This document shows, one piece after another, positions 1-9,600 of a stretch of DNA of 64,000 nucleotides. The notes beneath the pieces are model-generated. The model made no database searches. It was not told where the DNA came from and worked only from the letters and a program-made list of their open reading frames with translations. A program made the position numbers and the translations under genes. The first letter of the stretch is position 1. Every line of letters starts with the position of its first letter. The DNA comes from Actinomycetes bacterium (GTDB lineage: Bacteria; Actinomycetota; Actinomycetes; Mycobacteriales; Mycobacteriaceae), in contig JAEYMI010000074.1 in assembly GCA_023461275.1 (NCBI GenBank), positions 164,044 to 228,043 of the forward strand, in the 5' to 3' direction.

Positions 1-135
1 CTGGTGTCGGCCGCGCGCGCCCTCGCTGCCGGCGATCCCGCCGCCGTCCAGGTGGCCTACACACTGATCGGCGCGGCCGCCGTTCTCGCGATCTTTGTGC
101 CCGTGACCCTGCGAACCTACATGCGAAGGACGTGA
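1..135 (+). CDS. C-terminal end of a membrane protein, probably ABC-2 type permease (partial)
   Basis: Only the last 44 residues lie in the window. They contain one hydrophobic helix (roughly residues 19-37) followed by a short basic tail ending RRT. That is the usual ending of DrrB-like ABC-2 permeases, which export lipids or antibiotics. The stop codon is one base before the ATG of the following glycosyltransferase, so the gene very probably belongs to the same operon and may export its glycolipid product. The family call rests on a short tail and on context, so it is tentative. Confidence 0.45.
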   Translation: MVSAARALAAGDPAAVQVAYTLIGAAAVLAIFVPVTLRTYMRRT

Positions 136-136
136 C

Positions 137-1171
137 ATGACCGCGACCGTGCCCGTCAACACCACCGAGCCCGTGAACGTCGTTGAGCCCGTGAATGGCG
201 CTGTGCCCATGAATGGCGCTGTGCCCGTGAATGACGCTGCGCCCGTTGGCTCCAAGCTCGCGCCGGCCCTCACCCTGTCGGTGGTTGTCCCGGCGTTCAA
301 CGAGCAGGAGGTGATCGGGGAGTGCCTGCGGCGCCTCGTCGCCCAGGGCGATGCCATCACCGAGATCGTCGTCGTCGACAACAACAGCACCGACGACGGA
401 ATGCAGGTGGTGGCGCAGTGGGCGCAGCAGTACCCGCACATTCGGATGGTGAGTGAGTCCACGCAGGGATTGGTTTTCGCGCGCAATCGCGGATTGGACT
501 CTGCCACCGGCGATCTCATTGCCCGGATCGACGCCGATACACGCGTCGGCGAGGAGTGGGCGTCGACGATCATCGAGTTCTTCACCGCCGACACTGACGA
601 GCGGTGGGCGGCCCTGTGTGGTCGCGGCGAGGCCTACGGTGTTCCGTTCGCCGGGAAGTTCGACAAGTGGAAGATCCGTGTCCACCCACTCAAGCAGCTG
701 ACCGGTAAGAACCGGAGTGTTGCCGTCGGTGACGTGCCGGCGACCGATGTCGCGGTGACCGAACTGCCGGTGCTCTACGGGTCCAACATGATCCTGCGAC
801 GCGCGACATGGCAGCAGATCAGGGATCGGGTCAGTATGCGCCGCACCGTCTTCGAAGACGTCGACATGGGTCTGTGCGTGCAGGACATCGGCGGACGCAA
901 CGCCTTCCTGTCGTCGCTGACCGTGGGTGTCTCGCCACGCCGGATGGAGTCCGGAGTGGCGTCCTTTGTTCGGTACATGAGCTTTCTGCCCCGAACGTTC
1001 GCGCTGCACCGCAGATATGGCTTCGCGCTCGGCGCGGGTGCGGTGTACGTTCCGGCGCTGACCGTGCTCCACGCGGCCCGGTTGGTCGCGCTGCGTACCT
1101 ACGACGTCGAGTCGGGACGTTTCGACCCGCGAAACCTGCTGCGCGCGAAGCCGGATCGGATTCTGCCGTGA
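137..1171 (+). CDS. Family 2 glycosyltransferase (GT-A fold)
   Basis: 344 residues. The GT2 core starts near residue 48 with VVPAFNEQE. The acidic nucleotide-sugar/metal motif is DAD at 132-134 (RIDADT). A later FEDVDMG segment fits the acceptor/catalytic acidic motif. The C-terminus has hydrophobic stretches, suggesting membrane association. GT2 enzymes transfer a sugar from a nucleotide sugar to a lipid or glycan acceptor; the acceptor here is unknown. The start has an AAGGA ribosome site 7 nt upstream. Residues 5-37 are a degenerate PVN/GAVP repeat not seen in the core fold. The gene overlaps the next one by GTGA, and the acyltransferases downstream suggest acylated glycolipid synthesis. 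Confidence 0.8.
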   Translation: MTATVPVNTTEPVNVVEPVNGAVPMNGAVPVNDAAPVGSKLAPALTLSVVVPAFNEQEVIGECLRRLVAQGDAITEIVVVDNNSTDDGMQVVAQWAQQYPHIRMVSESTQGLVFARNRGLDSATGDLIARIDADTRVGEEWASTIIEFFTADTDERWAALCGRGEAYGVPFAGKFDKWKIRVHPLKQLTGKNRSVAVGDVPATDVAVTELPVLYGSNMILRRATWQQIRDRVSMRRTVFEDVDMGLCVQDIGGRNAFLSSLTVGVSPRRMESGVASFVRYMSFLPRTFALHRRYGFALGAGAVYVPALTVLHAARLVALRTYDVESGRFDPRNLLRAKPDRILP

Positions 1172-2508
1172 GAATTGCGTTCGCGATCAATGGAACCCGC
1201 GGCGATGTGCAACCCGCGCTGGTGCTGGCGCACGCGCTGACCGAGCGCGGTCACCACGTGCGGATCGGCGTACCACCGAACATGGTGACCTTCGCCCGGC
1301 AATGTGGCGTTGACACCGTCACTCTCGGCCACGACACGCGTGAGCACATGGCACAGGTGCGCCGTATCCGCGCGGCTGCCGGACGCAATCCGATTCGACG
1401 ACTGCGGGCCGTGCTGGCCACCCGCGACGCAGGGTGGGCAGAGATGGTCGCCGATATCGGGGCGGTGACCGAGGGCGCCGACGTCTTGGTGACGGGTTTC
1501 GTCACCGAGCAGATCGCGCTGGCCTACGCCGACGCCCGGCGAATCCCGCTGGTGTCCCTGCACCACGCGCCGGTGCGCCCCAACCGTTCGGTCGGCCCGA
1601 TGCCCGGGTTGCCCCTTGGAGACGGGCCCCGATCGATTCGGGCGCAGTGGGCGGTTGTCGAGACACTCATGTCGACGCTGACCCGACGGCGCGAGAACCG
1701 GTTGCGCAGCGCGTTGGGATGCCCGCCGGCGCGCGGTTCGTTGTTCGCTCGCCTGCGACGCACCCCCGGCGTGGAGATCCAGGCCTATGATCCGCTGTTC
1801 TGTCTCGACTCAGATGCGCTCTGGCGTAAGCACTCCCGGACCCGTCACCGCCCGGTCACCGGCTTCATCGGGCTGCCCGAGGCGCTGCGGAACCGTCTCA
1901 CGAACACCCGAGCCGATCGTGAGCTCGACGCCTGGCTGGCGGCCGGTGACCCGCCGGTGTACGTCGGTTTCGGCAGCATGCCGCTGCGCGATCCCGATGC
2001 GCTGCATGCCGCGGTCCGCGGCGTCGCGCAGGAACTCGATGTCCGAATCCTGGTGTGCCTCGGGTGGAATGACGTGTCCGACGGCCCGTCGCTCACCTCG
2101 ACCGACCGCATCCGATTCGAATCCGCCGTCGACCACCATGCGGTGTTCTCCCGATGCGCCGCCATCGTCCATCACGGCGGCGCGGGCACCAGCGCCGCCG
2201 CGCTGCGGGCCGGTCGGCCCTCCGTGATCTGCTGGTACGGCTCCGATCAACCGTTCTGGGGTGAGCGATTCGAGCACCTCGGGATCGGTGTCAGCATGCC
2301 CGCGAGCCGCCTCGACGCCGGCACGCTGACCGCGGCGGTACGCACAGCGCTGTCACCGGAGTTGAGGCGCCGCGCGCTGGACTCCGCGAACACCATGACC
2401 GGCAACACCGAAGCGATCACCCGCGCCGTCGAATTGATCGAGGAGGCAACGCAATCGGGGCATCCACTCGACCGGCCGACCACTCGGCGACTGAGGCTGG
2501 TCGCATGA
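1168..2508 (+). CDS. UGT-like glycosyltransferase (GT1, MGT family)
   Basis: 446 residues with a GTG start that overlaps the preceding stop (GTGA); longer in-frame starts inside the upstream gene are unlikely. The N-terminus carries the NGTRGDVQP signature typical of GT-B enzymes related to sterol/glycopeptidolipid glycosyltransferases. The C-terminal half carries the donor-site stretch HHGGAGTSAAALRAGRP (about residues 333-349) and a D-Q pair (GSDQPFW). Such enzymes glycosylate hydrophobic acceptors at the membrane face. It is one of two paralogues in this operon (the other starts at 5275), which suggests two successive glycosylations. The sugar and acceptor cannot be read from sequence. Confidence 0.82.
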   Translation: MRIAFAINGTRGDVQPALVLAHALTERGHHVRIGVPPNMVTFARQCGVDTVTLGHDTREHMAQVRRIRAAAGRNPIRRLRAVLATRDAGWAEMVADIGAVTEGADVLVTGFVTEQIALAYADARRIPLVSLHHAPVRPNRSVGPMPGLPLGDGPRSIRAQWAVVETLMSTLTRRRENRLRSALGCPPARGSLFARLRRTPGVEIQAYDPLFCLDSDALWRKHSRTRHRPVTGFIGLPEALRNRLTNTRADRELDAWLAAGDPPVYVGFGSMPLRDPDALHAAVRGVAQELDVRILVCLGWNDVSDGPSLTSTDRIRFESAVDHHAVFSRCAAIVHHGGAGTSAAALRAGRPSVICWYGSDQPFWGERFEHLGIGVSMPASRLDAGTLTAAVRTALSPELRRRALDSANTMTGNTEAITRAVELIEEATQSGHPLDRPTTRRLRLVA

Positions 2509-3902
2509 CCATCACCCCGACCGTGCCGGATACCGTCACCGAGGTGAGCGCTGCGCCGCGCACTGCGACACGACTGGCCGATGAAGACGCGACCTACTGG
2601 CTGATGCGCGAGGGACTCGGCTGGACCGTTGTGCTGCAACTACTCTGGCAGGTCCCCGGTGGCCTCGACGACACGGTGATCGACGCCTTCGCCGAGCGGC
2701 TGCGACACGGCCGTCTGCACCGGCGGCTCCTCGCGCCCCGGTTGCGAGGGGCGCGACCGCAATGGGTCGAATCCTGCGAGGCGTCGCGGGCGATCATCGA
2801 CACCGACGCGATCTCCGACGACACCATCGACGGCTGGGCGGTCGACGAGATGGACCACGCCGACCTCGATGCCGCCGAGGGCCGCTGCTGGCGACTGCGC
2901 GCCGCCCCCACCGCGGGCGGGGACACCGTGATCTCCCTGTGCGCCCTGCATCTGGTGACCGACGGTCGAGGTCTCGTCGACTCCGCGGCGACCGCACTCA
3001 GTGGACTCACGGATCCACCCGTCGAAGAACGTGGTGCGCGTCCGGAACCTCCGCGTAGTGGCTCACTGCGCGCCGACGCACGTGACGCGCTTGGACAACT
3101 CGGTGCCGCCGCCGCGGGTCTGGGCCGGGCAATCCGCAGTGCCCGTGCGGATTCGGCCGACGGCACACCACCCGATCCGCGTCCGCCGCGCGCACCGATG
3201 GCCGACCGCGCCCCACAGGCGAGGCCATCCTGGGCGACGGCCACCGTGCCGGCCGACGAGTGGGATCGGGTCGCGCAGACACACGGCGGAACGGCAAACA
3301 CCCTGTTCGTGGCCGTCGTCGCAGGTCTGCTGCGGTCGAGTGGCTATGCGGCGCCAGGAATTCCGGTGAAGGTGGGGGTGCCGGTGGACCGGCGACTCGG
3401 CGCCGACGACGACCGTGCCAACGCCACCGCCGGGGTCTCGGTGATGCTGTCGGACGGTCCGGCCCCCGGCCGCGATCTCACCGGGCTCCGTGCGCTCTGC
3501 AAGGACGCGTTCGTCCGGCTGTCGCAGGGCCGTCGGGCGCCGGCAGTCCATCTGCAACCGCTGATCTGGCTCCTGCCCACCCGGTGGGTGGTGGCCGCGG
3601 CGACCGCGGGGTCGGGGATGCCCGACGCGGTGACCTCCAATCTCGGTGACGTACCGGAGGCCGCGATGATGATCGGCGGCCGCCGAGCCCGGCACCTGGC
3701 CTTCCGCGGCATCGCCGACGGCGTGAAATCGGCTGGACCGCATCGCTTCGGGGATGGTGTGCAGTCGTGGTTGGTGCGCACCGGTGACGAGGTGACCTTC
3801 AGCGCCGTCGCGTTCGACGAACTCAGCTTCCCCGGCGATCGGCTCCACAAGCTGCTCGCCGACCAACTGGCGGCCTGGAGCCTGCCCGCAACCATCTGGT
3901 GA
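2505..3902 (+). CDS. PapA/WES-like acyltransferase, condensation-domain fold (copy 1)
   Basis: 465 residues; ATG overlaps the preceding stop (ATGA). It carries the HxxxDG catalytic motif of the CoA-dependent acyltransferase/condensation superfamily at H149-G154 (LHLVTDGRG). The C-terminal half has the usual second-lobe features, including a TSNLGDVP stretch near residue 375, equivalent to the NxG/DFG region. In mycolata such proteins (PapA, WS/DGAT-like) acylate sugars or lipid alcohols. Lying between two UGT-like enzymes, it most plausibly acylates a glycolipid. A central Arg/Pro/Ala-rich segment (about residues 175-245) looks like a flexible crossover loop. Confidence 0.72.
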   Translation: MTITPTVPDTVTEVSAAPRTATRLADEDATYWLMREGLGWTVVLQLLWQVPGGLDDTVIDAFAERLRHGRLHRRLLAPRLRGARPQWVESCEASRAIIDTDAISDDTIDGWAVDEMDHADLDAAEGRCWRLRAAPTAGGDTVISLCALHLVTDGRGLVDSAATALSGLTDPPVEERGARPEPPRSGSLRADARDALGQLGAAAAGLGRAIRSARADSADGTPPDPRPPRAPMADRAPQARPSWATATVPADEWDRVAQTHGGTANTLFVAVVAGLLRSSGYAAPGIPVKVGVPVDRRLGADDDRANATAGVSVMLSDGPAPGRDLTGLRALCKDAFVRLSQGRRAPAVHLQPLIWLLPTRWVVAAATAGSGMPDAVTSNLGDVPEAAMMIGGRRARHLAFRGIADGVKSAGPHRFGDGVQSWLVRTGDEVTFSAVAFDELSFPGDRLHKLLADQLAAWSLPATIW

Positions 3903-3913
3903 GGAGAACCATC

Positions 3914-5278
3914 GTGACCGAAACGCTGCGCGTCACCGGCGCCGACGAGTCCTACCTGCTGGCCGAAGACCTGTTCGGGATCGGCTCACCCATCCAGTAC
4001 CTGTGGGTGTTCGACGACGACCCGGGCGACGATGCCATTGACGAACTACGCATGGCCGTCGCCGGCGGCTCACTGCACCGTGCGGTGGTCCGGACCGCCG
4101 TGCCGGCGGCCCGACATCGCTGGGTGGCCTCCACCATCGCACCCGCGCCCGAGGTCGCCGCCCGGATCGACGACGACGAGATCGGCGCATGGGCCGACGA
4201 CCGCGTGCGTGCTGCGCGGCTGCGGCCCGCCGAAGGATCCGGTTGGCGGATCGAATCGGCCATCACCACCAGTGGCCGTCGGGTCATGTCGCTGACCATC
4301 TCCCATATGATCTCCGACGGCCACGGGATCTACCGCGCTCTCGCGGCCGCCTCGGCGGGCACCGATCGTGTGTTGCCGCCACCGGTGCGAGCCACCGATC
4401 GGCGGATTCTGCGTGAGGACCTTGCCGACGCGGCCGGACAGCTGCGTGCGGCGCTTCGGTCCTCTCGGATTCTGGTACGCGAGGCATTCGCGCAGCGTCG
4501 GAAAGCCAAGCAGGGCAACGAGAAGGACTCTGTGTCGGTTGCCGCCGGGTCACCTCGGTCAGGCGTCGGCAATGATGCTCTCGATGCGCCGGGACCCGAC
4601 GCCACGCTGGCCATCGTCGACATCGACGCCGCGACCTGGCACGCCACTGCCGCAGAACACGGGGGCACGTCGAACAGCTTGTTCACCGCGCTGCTCGCCG
4701 GAATGGTCCGACGATCGGACTTCCCGGAGAACGGGCCGCTGCGGGTGTGCATCGCGGTCAGCACCCGCGACGGCGACACCGATGAGCGGGCCAATGCCTC
4801 CGGGGGAGTGTGGATTCGGTTGACCGGACCCGTCGGTCCCGACGACGGTTTGGCCGATATCCGCGCGCTGAGCAAACGCGCCTTCACCGACTACGCGGCC
4901 AGCGGTGCGGACATGGTGACCAACAACCTGCAACCGGTGGTGAGGCTGCTGCCGCGTCGGGTGATCAAGAAGATGATGCAGTCGGTACCCGGTCCTGATA
5001 CCACCGTCTCCAATCTGGGTGTGGTGCCGGATCACGTTCTGCGCCTCGGTGATAGCACTGCGACGTCGTTTGCTGTGCGCGCCCTGGTCGCCGATATGCC
5101 GATGGAGCAACGGCGTCGCAGTGGCCCGACGATCGCGGCATGGGCGGTCGAGTACGGCGACCGGATCACGTTGACATTCTTCGGAATCCATCCCGAGTAC
5201 TTCGGTGATCCGGAGTTGGTGCGCAAGCTGATCGGTGAGGAACTCACCGCGTGGCGGATCGGACACCGATTCTGGTGA
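3914..5278 (+). CDS. PapA/WES-like acyltransferase, condensation-domain fold (copy 2)
   Basis: 454 residues from a GTG with a GAGGAGA ribosome site 7-13 nt upstream. A GTG at 3899 is also in frame, but it would swallow that site. The HxxxDG motif is H131-G136 (SHMISDGHG), and the C-terminal lobe has a TTVSNLGVVPDH stretch. It is a diverged paralogue of the preceding gene, sharing order of motifs and the Lys/Arg-rich middle. Two tandem acyltransferases suggest two acyl chains placed at different positions or on different sugars; that is inference. It overlaps the next gene by GTGA. Confidence 0.72.
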   Translation: MTETLRVTGADESYLLAEDLFGIGSPIQYLWVFDDDPGDDAIDELRMAVAGGSLHRAVVRTAVPAARHRWVASTIAPAPEVAARIDDDEIGAWADDRVRAARLRPAEGSGWRIESAITTSGRRVMSLTISHMISDGHGIYRALAAASAGTDRVLPPPVRATDRRILREDLADAAGQLRAALRSSRILVREAFAQRRKAKQGNEKDSVSVAAGSPRSGVGNDALDAPGPDATLAIVDIDAATWHATAAEHGGTSNSLFTALLAGMVRRSDFPENGPLRVCIAVSTRDGDTDERANASGGVWIRLTGPVGPDDGLADIRALSKRAFTDYAASGADMVTNNLQPVVRLLPRRVIKKMMQSVPGPDTTVSNLGVVPDHVLRLGDSTATSFAVRALVADMPMEQRRRSGPTIAAWAVEYGDRITLTFFGIHPEYFGDPELVRKLIGEELTAWRIGHRFW

Positions 5279-6570
5279 GCGGCGGCCACATCGCGGTGGT
5301 GCTCTACGGCAGCCGCGGCGACATCCAACCCGGCGTCTGCCTGGCACTGGAACTGGCCGGGCGCGGCCTTCGGGTCACCGCGGTGGTGCCGCCGAACCTC
5401 GTCGGATTCGCTCGCGCGGCCGGCGTGGAGTCGGTGGCCGCGATCGGCCTGGACACCCATACCGCGTGGACGTCCGAGCAGGCGAAAGACACTGCACGAC
5501 AATCGAATCCGGTGACAAAGCTACGCTTCGCGCTCGCTACCGTGCGGGCCGGATTCGCGGCCTTCGACGACTCGATGGTCGAGCTGTTCCTCGCTGACGA
5601 CGCCCCGCTGTCCGACGTCGACCTCCTGGTGGTGGCGCCGCTGTGTCAGGCGCGCGGTGCCGCGGTGGCGCAGCGGCTCGGCATACCGATGACGGTCCTT
5701 CGGTACGGTCCGATGTCGGAGAACGGACTGATCGGCGCGCTACCCGGGATCACCGACAACCTCTCGCCCGCGGCCAAACGGCGATCCTGGCGGTTCGCCG
5801 ACCGGCTGACCTGGTGGGCAACGGGCTGGAGCGAGAACGCTTTTCGACGACGCATCGGGCTGCGCAACGCCCGAGGCCCGCTGCCACAGCGACTCGACGC
5901 CGCCGCCGTGCCGCAGATCCAGGCCTACGACCCGGCGCTGATCCCGGGACTCGACGAGCAGTGGGGACCGATCAAGCCCGTCGTCGGATTCTTCGAACTG
6001 CCCGCATCCAGTCGTGCGATGCAGCACACAGCCGACAGCACAAGCGAACTCGACATCTGGCTGAGGTCGGGTTCGGCGCCGCTGTTCATCACTTTCGGCA
6101 GCATGCCGCTGCCGGATCCCGACGACGTGGTGGCCACCATCATCGGTGCGGCGCGGCGAGCCGGCTTCACCCGCTGCCTGGTCTCGGCGGGGGAGCGACG
6201 CGGTGTGTCGACGGACGACGCCGGCGTATTCTTCGCCGGCGCACTGGATCACGCGTCGATCCTGCCGCGGTGTGCGGCGGCGTTCCACCATGGCGGTGCC
6301 GGGACCACCGCGGCGACGCTGCGGGCCGGACTGCCGACCGTGGTGTGTTCGGTGACCGCCGATCAACCCTTCTGGGCGCAACGGGTCACCGAACTCGGCG
6401 TCGGTGCGGGACTACGACTCAAGAAGCTCGACGCCGACACCGCCTACCGCGCCCTGGCGGTGGCCGGCGAACCCGACACGCGGGTCGCGGCGGAAATGCT
6501 GGCGCAGCGAATGATCTTGCCGGACAAGGCCGTTGCATCGGCCGCAGACAACTGTGTCGCGCAACTCTGA
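5275..6570 (+). CDS. UGT-like glycosyltransferase (GT1, MGT family), second copy
   Basis: 431 residues from a GTG overlapping the previous stop. The N-terminal YGSRGDIQPG motif and the C-terminal FHHGGAGTTAATLRAGLP plus TADQPFW stretches mark a GT-B enzyme of the same subfamily as the 1168 gene. The two are clearly paralogous. It is the last gene of the operon; its stop codon lies in the loop of a perfect inverted repeat that should end transcription. It is likely to add a second sugar to the same acceptor, but the specificity is not visible. Confidence 0.82.
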   Translation: MSGGHIAVVLYGSRGDIQPGVCLALELAGRGLRVTAVVPPNLVGFARAAGVESVAAIGLDTHTAWTSEQAKDTARQSNPVTKLRFALATVRAGFAAFDDSMVELFLADDAPLSDVDLLVVAPLCQARGAAVAQRLGIPMTVLRYGPMSENGLIGALPGITDNLSPAAKRRSWRFADRLTWWATGWSENAFRRRIGLRNARGPLPQRLDAAAVPQIQAYDPALIPGLDEQWGPIKPVVGFFELPASSRAMQHTADSTSELDIWLRSGSAPLFITFGSMPLPDPDDVVATIIGAARRAGFTRCLVSAGERRGVSTDDAGVFFAGALDHASILPRCAAAFHHGGAGTTAATLRAGLPTVVCSVTADQPFWAQRVTELGVGAGLRLKKLDADTAYRALAVAGEPDTRVAAEMLAQRMILPDKAVASAADNCVAQL

Positions 6571-6590
6571 CTCCAGTTGCGCGACACAGT
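6551..6590. terminator. Bidirectional terminator between convergent operons
   Basis: A perfect 16-bp inverted repeat (ACTGTGTCGCGCAACT and its complement) encloses an 8-nt loop that contains the TGA of the upstream glycosyltransferase. It sits 18 bp before the end of kgd, which is read from the other strand, so it can serve both units. There is no long T tract, as is common in actinobacteria. Confidence 0.8.
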
Positions 6591-6608
6591 GCGACGGTCC
6601 GACCGGCG

Positions 6609-9600
6609 TCAGCCGATCGCTTCGTCGATGATTTCCTGCTGTTCGACGGCGTGCACCTTGCTCGAACCCGAGGACGGAGCCGACATCGGTCGGCGCGAGA
6701 CCCGGCGCAAGCCCTTGAGCAGATCCGGCAGCATTTCCGGCAGCCACAGGCCGAGGAACGGCCACGGTCCCTGGTTGGCCGGCTCTTCCTGAACCCAGAG
6801 GAAGTCCTCGGCGTTCGGGTACTGTTCGAGCGCCTCTTTGAGGCGACGATGCGGCACCGGGTAGAGCTGCTCGATGCGGACGATCGCGACGTCCTCGCGC
6901 TGCTCCTTGTCCCGTTTCGCGGCGAGCTCGTAATAGAGCTTGCCGCTCACGAGCAGGACCCGCTTGACCTTGCTTCGATCGGCGTCCGGCGCGGGCTCGG
7001 AGACCACTGTGCCGGCGAAGCGGGGATCGTCGATGACCGAACGGAACTTGTCCTGGGTGAAGTCCTCCACCGGCGAGACCGCAGCCTTGTTGCGCAGCAT
7101 GGACTTCGGCGTGAACACGATCAGCGGACGGCTGATGCCGTCGAGCACGTGCCGACGCAGCAGGTGGAAGTAGCTCGCCGGAGTCGACGGCAGTGCCACC
7201 GTCATCGAACCCTCGGCACACAGCTGCAGGAAGCGTTCGATGCGGCCCGATGTGTGGTCGGGGCCCTGTCCCTCGTGACCATGCGGGAGCAGCAGGACCA
7301 CATCGGAGAGCTGGCCCCACTTGGCCTCGCCCGAGCTGATGAATTCGTCGATGATCGACTGCGCGCCGTTGACGAAGTCACCGAACTGCGCTTCCCACAG
7401 CACCAGGGCGTCGGGGTTGCCGACGGAGTAGCCGTACTCGAACCCGACCACCGCGAACTCGCTCAGCGGTGAGTCGTACGCCAGGAAGCGTCCGATCTCG
7501 TCGCCCTCGGCCGGCTGGAGGTGATTGAGCGGTGTGTACTCCGAGCCGTTGTCGCGGTCGATGAGCACCGAGTGGCGCTGAGTGAACGTGCCGCGCCGTG
7601 AGTCCTGGCCGGAGAGCCGCACGGTGCGACCTTCGATGACCAACGATCCGAAGGCGAGCAGCTCGGCGAATGCCCAGTCGACCTTGCCGTCGCGCGACAT
7701 CTCGTGGCGGCGGGTCAGCACCGGCTTCACACGCGGGTGCGGGGTGAAGCCGTCCGGGGTGTTGACGAAGGCGTCGCCGATCTGTTCGAGCACCGACTTG
7801 TCCACCGCCGTCACCAGTTTGGTCGGCAGCGCCTGATCGGACTCGACCGATTCGCTGGGCTCCGGGCGGTACTTCTCGAGTTCCTTGACCTCGTTGAAGA
7901 CCCGCTCGAGCTGGCCCTGGTAGTCGCGCAGCGCGTCCTCGGCCTCCTTGGTGGAGATGTCACCACGACCGATCAGGGCCTCGGTGTAGGACTTGCGGAC
8001 GCCACGCTTGGTGTCGATCACGTCGTACATCGCCGGCTGGGTCATCGACGGATCGTCGCCCTCGTTGTGGCCGCGGCGGCGGAAGCAGACGAGGTCGATG
8101 ACGACGTCCTTGTGGAAGGCCTCGCGGTAGTCGACGGCGAGCTTGGCCGCCCACACGCACGCCTCGGGATCGTCACCATTGACGTGGAAGATCGGCGCAC
8201 CGATCATCTTGGCGACGTCGGTGCAGTACTCGGTGGAGCGGGAATGCTCAGGGGCAGTGGTGAATCCGACCTGGTTGTTGACCACGATGTGCACCGTGCC
8301 GCCGGTGCGGTAACCGGGCAGCATCGCCAGGTTCAGGGTCTCGGGGACCACACCCTGGCCGGCGAAAGCGGCGTCGCCGTGCAGCATCAGCGGCAGGATG
8401 GAGAACTCACCGTCGGTGTCGACGAGGTCTTGCTTGGCGCGGACCAGGCCTTCCAGGACCGGATCGACGGCCTCGAGGTGGCTCGGGTTGGCGGTCAGCG
8501 AGACGTTGATCTCGTTGTCGCCGAACATCTGGTAGTACTTGCCCTCTGCACCGAGGTGGTACTTCACGTCGCCGGAGCCGTGCGCCTGCGACGGATTGAG
8601 ATTGCCCTCGAACTCGGTGAAGATCTTGGAGTACGGCTTGCCGACGATGTTGGCGAGCACATTGAGCCGACCGCGGTGTGGCATGCCGATGACGACCTCA
8701 CCGAGGCCGTGCTCGGCGCTCTGGTCGATCACCGCATCCATCATCGGGATGACCGACTCGGCGCCTTCCAGCGAGAAGCGCTTCTGCCCAACATATTTGG
8801 TCTGCAGGAAGGTCTCGAAAGCCTCCGCGGCATTCAGCTTCGACAGGATGTACTTCTGCTCGGCCACCGGCGGCTTGACGTGCTTGATCTCCACCCGCTC
8901 CTGCACCCAGCGCTGCTGCTCGGGTTCGAGGATGTGGGTGTACTCGACGCCGACGTGGCGGCAGTAGGCGTCGCGCAGGATGGAGAGCACGTCGCGCAGC
9001 TTCATCTTGGACTGGCCGTGGAAGCCGCCGACGGCAAAGCTGCGGTCGAGGTCCCACAGGGTCAGCCCGTAGGTCAGCACGTCGAGGTCGGGGTGGCTGG
9101 CCCGCGCGTCGCTGTCCATCATGAGCGGGTCGATGTCGGCCATCAGGTGACCGCGATTGCGGTATGCCGCAATGAGTTCCAGGACGCGGGTGCTCTTGTC
9201 GACCAACCCGGCCGGGATGTCGCGACGCCAGCGGACCGGCTCGTAGGGGATGTGGAAGGCGGTGAAGACCTCGTCGTAGAACGCGTCGTCGAGGAGCAGT
9301 TCGTGGACCTTGCGCAGGAAGTCGCCCGATTCGGCGCCCTGGATGATGCGGTGATCGTAGGTCGAGGTCAGCGTCATCAGCTTGCCGACACCGAGTTCGG
9401 CGATCTGCTCATCGCTGGCGCCCTGGAACTCCGCCGGGTACTCCATCGCACCGGCGCCGATGATGGCTCCCTGGCCCTTCATCAGGCGCGGTACCGAATG
9501 CACGGTGCCGATGGTGCCCGGGTTGGTCAGCGAAATCGTCACCCCGGCAAAGTCTTCGGCGCCGAGCTTGCCGTCGCGGGCGCGACGAACGATGTCCTGG

